This document shows positions 57,901 to 64,000 of a stretch of DNA of 64,000 nt, one piece after another. Source of the DNA: Psettodes erumei (Eukaryota; Chordata; Actinopteri; Pleuronectiformes; Psettodidae); contig JAFBJZ010000864.1 of NCBI GenBank assembly GCA_016785225.1, positions 186,001 to 250,000 on the forward strand. Direction: 5' to 3'. Position 1 is the first letter of the stretch, and the number at the start of each line of letters is the position of its first letter. The position numbers were made by a program, and so were the translations under genes. Under the pieces are notes generated by a model, which was not told the origin of the DNA, searched no databases, and saw only the letters and a program-made list of their open reading frames with translations.

Positions 57901-60900
57901 TGCTAAAGGCCTGAATTGAACATTTCTCGTTGATTAGATTAGTGCGTCATTACTTGCCAAACACATAAAGTAAATTTTGATTGGTCGGGAAGAGACAGGA
58001 TGATGGATCTACCGTATATGTGGAGAGAGAGAGAGCAAGAGAGAGAGAGAGAGACAGTGACCGTAAAGACAGACAGAGTAATCCAGTTAATGATGAACCA
58101 GAGGAGTGTTAATCAGAGGATGCGCTGGTGTGTTGATTGGATCCGCCTGCTGTGAGGGGTAATCCCATCTGCTGCACGGGGAGGGGGTGAGGTCTGCAGC
58201 CCTCTGCTGTGGCAGGGAATTTTGGCCGAGCTCGTTTCCAGGAACAGACCTGTTAAATTGAAAGAGGAGGCAAGGCTGAGCCATTTCGACTCCCTCCAGC
58301 CTTTTGAGGACGAACGCGTACACGAAACCAAAAGTGAGCGCGTACAGCACGCAGGTTTGGCACGCTCGTCGCACCTGTTTGTTTGCGAGTGCGGATGCGA
58401 GGCCTTTCCAGCCACCACAGCCGAGTCAGCCTGTTAGAGGCGGCCCAAACTCTGAGTCATGGCTTTTTCAGCCAATCAATATGCCCGATTATCAGTGGAG
58501 CCCTGAACGTATGATCAGGCTGGAAGGGCATTTATCGTGTTAGTGTCTGGTTTCAACCAAGAGGGCGATCTCACACTGCTTTCGTCAACAGAGAAGAACA
58601 CAGGAAGCACTACCCATGATTTATTCGTGGCTCTCTGACTGAGCTGGACCTCAGCTTACTAATGCACCTTACATATGTCTATCTCAACTGTTCTCCAGCC
58701 CTGCAGCGAAACACTGCATGTGCATTTCTGTCACTGAAGTGCAGACAAGTCTGACTGTAATGCCCTCCTCACTACACTGCGTGATCATAGAGAATCCCCA
58801 CTAGGCCGCTGTCCCACATCGCCCTTGGCACCTTTTAGCCTATATTTCTCACTCTACGCCGCACCAGCCCTTGGCAGTGTCCTGGTTTCTCTGCCGCCAT
58901 GTGCCGTCGTACAACTGCCTGATACGCGGCCAGCGCCTGGTCTGCCCGACCCGAAGCCCCTGCACTCAGCAGGGCACCGTTCACGTGAGAGCTTAACGCC
59001 ACGCTGCTCTGCTCTCTCTCCGCTGTCAGTCACACCCCGCTGGCTCCCTGCTCTATGAGCGCTCAGATGGAACCCCCTCCTGCAGATTAGCCCGCTGCAG
59101 ACAGGAGACGGCAGAAAATATTCCATGTCAAACACGTCAGGCCCCAAAGACCCCAGACAGCAGTCATCTACGAAGAGGCAGCCAGAGGTGAAAGTGAACA
59201 GACAGACCTGTTTTCACAACACACCCATCTTCAGTGATATAGATTACAAAGTAGGGCACTATTTGATTCAGCACAGATATGAAAGTGCACTGCACTGCGG
59301 AAACAAATACAATATATTCAGGTTTGGTAAAAAAAAATGCATTTACAAAGTTCAGTCCCATCTTTAAACCCTCTCTGCATGCTGACACCAACACCTGCTC
59401 ACCTTGCTTGTGTGCTTAAGCAGAAACACATCTAGAGAGGACGGCTCCGCCGAGGCAAACACTTTGACCTGCGACTCACTTCTCTCGAGAATAAATGACT
59501 ACATACATAATTCATCCGTTCTTTTGTGACTGTGCATTTACACATGCATTGTACACACCTCAATTACCCTCCGTGAAATGCGCGTTTTGTTTCATGCTAC
59601 ACGTCTCACATGAAGTGCGATGTGTGATGTGTTTGTTTGCCAACCGCCACACTGCGTCCTCTACATGTGTCCTTGCCCCATGTTTCCTTTCATGTTTGAT
59701 GATGTGTGCAGAGCACGCGGCTTCACGCTGTTGTTGTTTTCTCGTAGACTTTGTCTACCCGTGCATATAACTGCTCCCATGACGGAGCCACTGAATGTGC
59801 TTCATGGAGTAAATCCCATCATCAAATAATTAAGCTGATTTAATATTATCTCCTTTTTAGGGCTGTGCAAGTCGTTCAGGAGGGTAGGAAGTAGGCTGTT
59901 AGCCTGATTTCGATCCCTCAGCCACTCTCCCCCCCAGCCTCTCCTGGATTTCTGGCTTCCAAGATACAATGAAACAGGGAAAGCTTCCTCACTACAGCAC
60001 AGGGATTAATATTTAATCCAAACAAACGTCTAATTAGCGAAGCCTCACCCACACTTGGGATGGCTGCAAGGCCGAAGAGGGCACAGCGTGGTGCGCTGCC
60101 TCTGACTTGCGATGGACCTGGCATAAACTAATGATTGGTATTGTGCGGATCCAGCAAATGCGTGGCAGGCGGGTGGCTAATCCTGTTAGGATGCGTCCAT
60201 GCCGAAGATGTCCGGAGCAGCGGGACTGCGTGCGGCTCATGTTGATCAAACACCTCCGAGATGAGGGCTGAAAGGACGGAAGCTAAGCTAATCATAGTGT
60301 TTAAGACATCTCAGCCCAGGCCCAGAAATGCGCATAGATTAATCATTAATGCTCTACAGCGCTGCACTGTAATTATCAGGGGAGGCCATGTGGGCTTGGG
60401 GGGAGGGAATAAGCAAGGTCTGTTGGTGTGCGTGCATGTGCGTATGTGTGTTGGGAAGCAGAGAAATCACATTCTAGTCGCTCTCCTGTGTGCTTCCTGT
60501 GTTTGTATTGGTTGGTGCTGACAGAGTGAAATGTCAGTAACTATATTTAGCATTTCATCACAGAGAAACATTTACTCTCCCCCCGCAATTTGTGAGTTCC
60601 ATCTACACCCGTGCACAGCCAGCAGGGCCTCTCTACAAGCGAATGTACGTGCGTTTAATTGTGTGAGCGAGACTCTCATTTTTCCCACGCGACATAAGCT
60701 CACTTTACTAATCGGCTAAATTGAAAGACTGAGGGAGAACGATGAGGGGGGAGCGGGAGAAAGCAGCGGCGGGCAGGGACGGCGGTCACACCGGGGGGAG
60801 CTGGAGGCTGCTCCTGTCAGTGGCGTGGATCAAGACAAATGGTGCGCCACTGCTCTCCAGCCAGGCAGGAAAACACCACGTCCGCCGTTCGTCTGCTCCT

Positions 60901-62285
60901 GGTTTCTCTCTCTGTCATGTCATAATCAGCAAAAAGCCTCGCTGTCACAAGCACAGACACTCCTACACACACGCTCGCTCTCTCTCTGCCTGACTATCCA
61001 TGTCTCTCACTTGGTGGGTGAAGTTAGCATCAGGGAGAGATCGGATCATCTTATTTACTAGGAAGCCCCCTCGCTGACAGAGCCGGGTTGCCATTGCCAT
61101 GGCAGCCGTACATCTGACCAGACGGGAGGGCAGGCGTACGACGTGACCCTCCTGTCTCCACTGCTCATCCACTTCATGTCTGGCTTTCCAGCATCCCTCA
61201 TCTCTGCTGCCTCTCCTCTCCTCAGCCATCCACTGCCTACGTTGCCCCTCAATCCCTTTCCCTCCCTTCCTCTTTGGCATCCATGGCTGCCCAGCACGGG
61301 CTCTTGGTGTCTGCTTGAGCTAAAGCCCCACTCGGTGGAAAGAGCGCACAATGAAATGAGGGGATTTGCAGAGCTCTCCATTGTTTCATGTATTCATGCA
61401 GTATAATGGGACATTTCCGTCAGGCTGGAGAGAGGAGCGGGAGCCCAGCTCAGGGATCCGAGAGCCCCGGCTTCACATGGAGCTGCTGGTTATAGTCAGC
61501 GTTAACTCCCACACAAAGAGAGTCTGGGGGCCAATAGAAGGCAAAAAACACGACCCAGAAGAAGAGAAACCAAGAGCAGAGGCGGCGTGACGTATAATGT
61601 AGCGTAAAAGGATGACAGCAATGTTGCTGATTCAATTCGAACGATTCATGATATATTAAATAAGTTGATGATCATTTTGATGCCTGATGCCTGATTCATT
61701 TAAAGTCATTTTCAAGCAAAAATGCTGAATAGTTCCTGTATTTCGGGTGTGAGAAAAAACCCTGTTACTGTTTATTCTGTAATTCTCACTATTTTTAACC
61801 TCTTCTAATCTAAATGACTGATATTCATTGTAAAAACAGCTGGAAGATGACTCAGTGATGGTAATAATCTTTAGTCGCAGCCCTGACAAATATTTGTTTC
61901 CATGGTGTCAAAATACAACATCACCTGACATGCTGTCGATCTGTGTGTTTTTCGTGATATGGTGTTTGCAACTGATTAAATATTCATCAAAAGCAACGGT
62001 TGTGAGAATCCATACCAACAGGTGTTATTCTCAGGCATCAGATTGTATATGGTGTACTGAACAGATGCGACCCGAGAGCAGCCGTCTTTGAATTTTTAAC
62101 GCTGAGGTAGAAGTTTTTTCCGAAAACACACAGCCCAGCGACAACTCCCCATATGCTCCGAGCGACTCACGCACACGCAGCGTTTAAAGGCTATAAAACG
62201 TGAGCAAATGCGCGCTGACATTTCCGCTCAAATCAATACAGACACACTCACAAATGCCTCTGAAGAGAGAAAGAGAGATAGACAG

Positions 62286-62321
<36 letters not shown>

Positions 62322-62713
62322 CTGCCATGCTGCAGTACTGCTCTGTGGCATCCCAAACTGTCCTGAACAGCACAAAGCTCTGCCTGCTGGCTCCACCGCA
62401 TCAGGAAGCGGTTCTCCGGCAATCATCACAACTCTCAAAAGTGATGAGCACAATGTAAACACAGGAAGTTACACACAAATAGGCATGTGCACGGGCACGC
62501 AAACAAAAGGCATGCACAACAACAAAAGCAGCGTGGAGGGTGGATGGAGGGAAGAGATGTATGGGGGGGGGGTTGATGTTATGGTGGGAGGATGCAGGTG
62601 GAGGCTGAGTGTTGTACTCACAGCTCAGAATAGAGGATGTGCAGGTTGCCCAAATTGTCTGTGTAGTTGGCCGGGCTGAGCCAGGGCAGGACCAGCAGCA
62701 ACAGAGCCTTCAT
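42794..62713 (-). CDS. lnx1: lnx1 gene, p70-type transcript (PDZ scaffold, ligand of Numb protein X 1)
   Basis: Ten minus-strand exons from the alternative p70 start at 62713 to the TAG at 42796-42794, about 655 residues once one missing base is allowed for. Order: hydrophobic start, CKGASHYGL segment, Numb-binding NPxY-type site (here NPAF), RSRSFRRLNRAFSVLRRTKS block, then PDZ1 to PDZ4 ending ITLTIVSWPGSLL. LNX1 is an E3 ubiquitin ligase for Numb in its RING-bearing p80 form; p70 lacks the RING and acts as a scaffold. No RING exon (C3HC4, PCGHTFC-type) was found in the window, so p80 exons should lie to the right. All intron phases agree (2,1,1,0,0,0,1,2,2) except that the PDZ3 exon is one base short. 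Synteny with scfd2 and FIP1 supports lnx1 rather than lnx2. Confidence 0.95.
43037..43195 (-). CDS. lnx1: lnx1 exon, PDZ4 first part
   Basis: 159 nt, phase 2 in and out, acceptor CGTGCAG, donor GTATTC. It encodes HLYCCKDIVLRRSTSGSLGF, SIVGGQEEVN and SFFIRSIVEGTPAYNDGRI, nearly identical to human PDZ4. Confidence 0.96.
43196..43798. other. lnx1 intron before PDZ4 exons
   Basis: About 600 bp between the 43799-44045 and 43037-43195 exons. Nothing recognised. Confidence 0.5.
43799..44045 (-). CDS. lnx1: lnx1 exon, end of PDZ3 and linker
   Basis: 247 nt, phase 1 in and 2 out, acceptor CTCCGCAG, donor GTGAGC. It encodes GDILLNVNGLDLTGVTRGEA and SSPVVLKVLEM (end of PDZ3), then a Pro/Ser-rich linker ending YSPQWVSWLQLP, matching human WSPSWVMWLELP. 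Confidence 0.95.
44046..45053. other. lnx1 intron within PDZ3
   Basis: About 1 kb. The part at about 44790-45005 is rich in TAAT/ATTA cores and has balanced composition, so it may be conserved non-coding DNA. No exon or repeat recognised. Confidence 0.45.
45054..45230 (-). CDS. lnx1: lnx1 PDZ3 exon carrying a one-base frameshift
   Basis: The first part reads CYEKTVTLTKEPYDSLGMTV-AG in one frame; the rest reads GMSSRGWDLPIYVTNVDPDG then VVGQEGSIRK in the next frame. Both match LNX1 PDZ3. The switch falls in a five-C run at 45143-45147 (plus strand), where six would restore the frame and also restore phase 1 at the GTAATT donor. As written, the frame enters the next exon and stops at 44033-44031. 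The acceptor is either 45230 or 45218, which differ by four codons and keep the frame. Confidence 0.9.
45711..46085 (+). mobile_element. 5'-truncated L2-type LINE 3' end (degenerate)
   Basis: The plus strand reads a decayed reverse-transcriptase C-terminus (RPFSTAAPKL, where related elements have RSFSxAAPxLWNSLP), then a 3' UTR ending CTGTAAAGCACTTTGGATCA and a CATAAATAAAGTTGAGTTGA tail, the usual 3' end of L2/Maui-like fish LINEs. It carries frameshifts and stops and is inactive. Confidence 0.65.
46640..46990. repeat. Dispersed fish repeat (TTAGCTTAGCAT ... AAGCTCACTAAT family)
   Basis: Contains GGTTAGCTTAGCTTAGCATT, AAAACTGGAATTAGAGGGAA, AAACTGGCCTACAAGCTCCT, AAAGCTCACTAATCATTG and ATAAATCTTGTTTGTGTAAT in the order of a very common spiny-rayed fish repeat. 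Class not assigned. Confidence 0.65.
47547..47681 (-). CDS. lnx1: lnx1 exon, end of PDZ2 and linker with PPPY motif
   Basis: 135 nt, phase 0 in and out, acceptor TTCTCTAG, donor GTGAGC. It encodes ASEERVHFIVSRQ (last strand of PDZ2), then a linker with NPDILQEAPW and GPPPYSPVDIEQ. PPPY (47577-47588) is a class I WW-domain ligand of the kind read by NEDD4-family ligases; I do not recall it in human LNX1. Confidence 0.9.
47682..48588. other. lnx1 intron after PDZ2 exon
   Basis: No exon. At 48249-48420 a cluster of ATTA/TAAT cores (CAATTAACC, CGATTAACA, CAATTAAAT, ATTAACTG, CAATTAGCC, CAATTATC) stands out. Confidence 0.5.
48589..49011 (-). CDS. lnx1: lnx1 exon, end of PDZ1, His-rich linker and PDZ2
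   Basis: 423 nt, phase 0 in and out, acceptor CTCTCAG, donor GTCAGT. It encodes VNGIDISNVPHSYAVATLKQ (end of PDZ1), a linker with eleven His in about thirty residues (48820-48909, including SHPHGHGHSH), then PDZ2 with NPEEQLGIKLVR and GDRVLAINGHDLRYGAPEHA. Human LNX1 has a shorter linker here without the His run. Confidence 0.96.
49099..49307 (-). CDS. lnx1: lnx1 exon, PDZ1 first part
   Basis: 209 nt, phase 1 in and 0 out, acceptor CCTGCAG, donor GTATCA. It encodes HHLIPDGEVTSIKITRVD, the carboxylate-binding region around ISIVGGNETPLV, and GVIARDGRLLPGDMILK. This is the N-terminal two thirds of PDZ1. Confidence 0.96.
49308..51405. other. lnx1 intron before PDZ1
   Basis: About 2.1 kb. A 21-base T run lies at 49718-49738 and purine-rich stretches at 49390-49490 and 50960-51030. 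The open frame at 50022-50549 is pyrimidine-biased and matches nothing. Confidence 0.5.
51406..51561 (-). CDS. lnx1: lnx1 exon, basic linker before PDZ1
   Basis: 156 nt, phase 1 in and out, acceptor CTCTGCAG, donor GTATGG. It encodes RNFDRSSVRSRSFRRLNRAF then SVLRRTKSGTAVSN, nearly matching human STIRSRSFKKINRALSVL. The stretch is Arg/Ser-rich and probably unstructured. Confidence 0.95.
51562..53515. other. lnx1 intron before the basic-linker exon
   Basis: About 2 kb; no exon or recognised repeat. GC-rich patches at 52660-52770 and 52800-52970. Confidence 0.5.
53516..53760 (-). CDS. lnx1: lnx1 exon with Numb-binding NPAF site
   Basis: 245 nt, phase 2 in and 1 out, acceptor TGTGCAG, donor GTGAGT. 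It encodes CKGASHYGLSAERKRRSQEG and, later, LLSDEPGLVNPAFDPSMED. Positions 53589-53600 encode NPAF where mammalian LNX1 has NPAY, the motif bound by the Numb PTB domain. Confidence 0.95.
58023..58054. repeat. (GA)n imperfect microsatellite
   Basis: GA tract with one CA interruption, in the large lnx1 intron. Confidence 0.9.
62296..62321. repeat. (GA)13 microsatellite
   Basis: GA run about 300 bp downstream (transcript sense) of the p70 first exon. Confidence 0.93.
62622..62713 (-). CDS. lnx1: lnx1 alternative first exon of the p70 isoform
   Basis: 92 nt starting MKALLLLVLPWLSPANYTDN and ending HILYSEL, with A at -3 and a GTGAGT donor in phase 2. It closely resembles the mammalian LNX1 p70 N-terminus as I remember it, with only a few substitutions, and joins exactly to the L-CKGASHYGL boundary of the next exon. 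The first 14 residues form a hydrophobic, signal-peptide-like stretch, odd for a cytosolic scaffold. Confidence 0.9.
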
Positions 62714-64000
62714 GGTTCAACACTCTGCTCCTTTCCCTCTCTTTTCCCCTCTTCCTCTTCCTCTCTGCACTGAAGCTCTCTCCTCTTCTATCCCACCCTC
62801 CCCTCCCTCCACCTCCTCCGATGCTCCTCCGAACCTGGCCGTGCTGACCCCCCCACCCCTCCCTGGTCCAGAGGCGCACTGAGATGAGAATTAGTGCTTT
62901 GCTTCCTACCTTTCCACCCTCTTTCTCGCCTTCCCTCGCCCCCCCCCTCCTCCTCTCTCTACCTCTGTCTGTGTGAGTTTCTTCCTCCGCCTCAGGCTGG
63001 CTGCCTGGTCATCTCAGCTGCAGAGGCGAATGGGCCAGTTGCCAGAGGTTGAAGACGAAGCGGAGGAGGAGGAAGAAGCGGCAGAAGCAGGTGCAGAGGA
63101 GAAGTCCCGCTGTGGCACAGGAGGAAGAAGAGAAAGTGCAAGAAGAAGAGGCAGGAGACCCATGCAAAGGTGGCACATTTGGAATACAATCTGAGATGTG
63201 CAGCCCCTTAATCTGCTCTGGGCACTGGCGAGTAGTAAGAGGATTTGCGCTCGTATGCGTGTGTGTGCATGTCTGCTTCCCTCTGTGTGTGTGCGTGTGT
63301 GTGTGTGTGTGTGTGTGCGTGCGCGTGTGTTGATGTCAGAGAGAACAGTGCAGGCTGTGACTTATACTGCAGCAGAAACCACTGAGGGGGGGGGGAGATG
63401 GAGCAGACCAAACAAAGATGTGGGAGGGGGGGGTGAGTACCTGGTGCTGATCTGATTGGCTCTGCTCTCTTCCCGTACACACACGCACACACTCGGACAC
63501 ACACACACACACGTTCCAACCCCTGCATTCACCACCTCACAGCCTGTACATACTCTGGCCCACGAAGGGGGGGATGGGGGGAGGGAGAGAATATGTTGCC
63601 TCCAAACCCTCACCCCTCCGCTCCAGCGATGGACTGCTCCCTGTGCTGCAGATTGGTCTGATCGCTCAAAAGAATCTGCCTACATGTGTGGAGAAAAAAA
63701 AAGAAAAAAAAAAAAGACAGAGCATGACCAAAACACACCGGCAAATCAATATTCTCTGCAGGGATGGAAGCTTGTTATCCTGAGTGACAGGAGAGAGAAA
63801 GACGGATAAAAAAAAGAAAGAGATTTGGAAAAGGTATTTATTGAACCGCTGTCCAAATGCACATTTCATTTACTCAATTAATCATTCATTTACACATCCA
63901 TTCCATTTCCGGATATACAAGAATAAAGTGAAAATGAAAGGGAGAAAGAAACCTTTCTGTCGCCACTGCCTGTTTGGACTGGTTGTGGGAAGCTGGGAGG
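62714..64000. other. Upstream of lnx1 p70 exon (presumed promoter and intron of the p80 form)
   Basis: Immediately upstream of the p70 start (62714-62960) the minus strand is strongly purine-rich (GGAGG, GAGAGG), with no TATA box visible. A TG array lies at 63283-63330 and a G run at 63386-63395. No coding exon seen to the window end; RING exons of p80 are expected further right. Confidence 0.5.
63283..63330. repeat. (TG)n microsatellite, interrupted
   Basis: TG array with CG interruptions. Confidence 0.92.

Larger units (their letters stand above)
53761..62621. other. lnx1 intron between p70 first exon and NPAF exon
   Basis: About 8.9 kb. Holds a C run at 55005-55017, a GA-rich tract at 58023-58054 and a GA run at 62296-62321. 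Read on the minus strand, it shows no RING or zinc-finger exon. A block around 60290-60400 with repeated TTAAT/ATTA cores may be conserved non-coding DNA. Confidence 0.55.

Noticed and set aside
53761..62621. Search for the lnx1 RING exons in this intron
   Set aside because: No minus-strand frame shows C3HC4 spacing or a PCGHTFC-like signature; these exons are expected beyond the right edge.
62200..62679. 159-codon plus-strand open frame overlapping the p70 exon
   Set aside because: Passes through a GA microsatellite and is antisense to a well-supported lnx1 exon.

Overview
The window is vertebrate nuclear DNA, almost certainly from a percomorph-type ray-finned fish. Reasons: short exons with GT-AG splice sites, abundant (CA)n/(TG)n microsatellites, dispersed repeats I recognise from spiny-rayed fish genomes, and three genes in the order and orientation of the human 4q12 block: scfd2 (-), a FIP1-family gene (+) and lnx1 (-). 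There is no operon, CRISPR, prophage or recognisable RNA gene. Exon limits were set by reading translations against remembered family sequences and requiring splice sites and intron phases to agree; no alignment or search was run.

Left third (1-20.4 kb): the 5' half of scfd2 on the minus strand. Its four exons (20308-19495, 19305-19137, 10659-10532, 3999-3824) encode about 429 residues of a Sec1-family-domain protein; the rest lies beyond the left edge. The long introns are CpG-rich and hold microsatellites and degenerate dispersed repeats.

Middle (20.3-34.4 kb): a head-to-head promoter interval of about 960 bp, interrupted by a terminal-inverted-repeat element, separates scfd2 from a plus-strand FIP1-family cleavage/polyadenylation factor gene. 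Twelve small exons join in a consistent phase chain to give about 363 residues. That is much shorter and more divergent than mammalian FIP1L1, although the signature tryptophan/tyrosine motif and the basic C-terminus are kept. A second copy of the same element lies in its first intron.

Intergenic (34.4-41.9 kb): no gene recognised; microsatellites, a short perfect hairpin and unclassified sequence.

Right (41.9-64 kb): lnx1 on the minus strand (RING/PDZ ubiquitin-ligase scaffold that binds Numb). The window holds the alternative first exon of the RING-less p70 form (62713-62622) and all nine downstream exons, including four PDZ domains and the stop codon at 42794. RING-coding exons are absent and presumably lie to the right. 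The PDZ3 exon lacks one base in a C-run at 45143-45147, which breaks the frame while conservation continues on both sides: a sequencing error or a real lesion. Fish-side oddities are a His-rich linker between PDZ1 and PDZ2, a PPPY motif between PDZ2 and PDZ3, and NPAF in place of NPAY.

I found no wholly new biological system. The strongest leads are the divergent compact FIP1 paralogue, the conserved hydrophobic p70 start, and the lnx1 frameshift.
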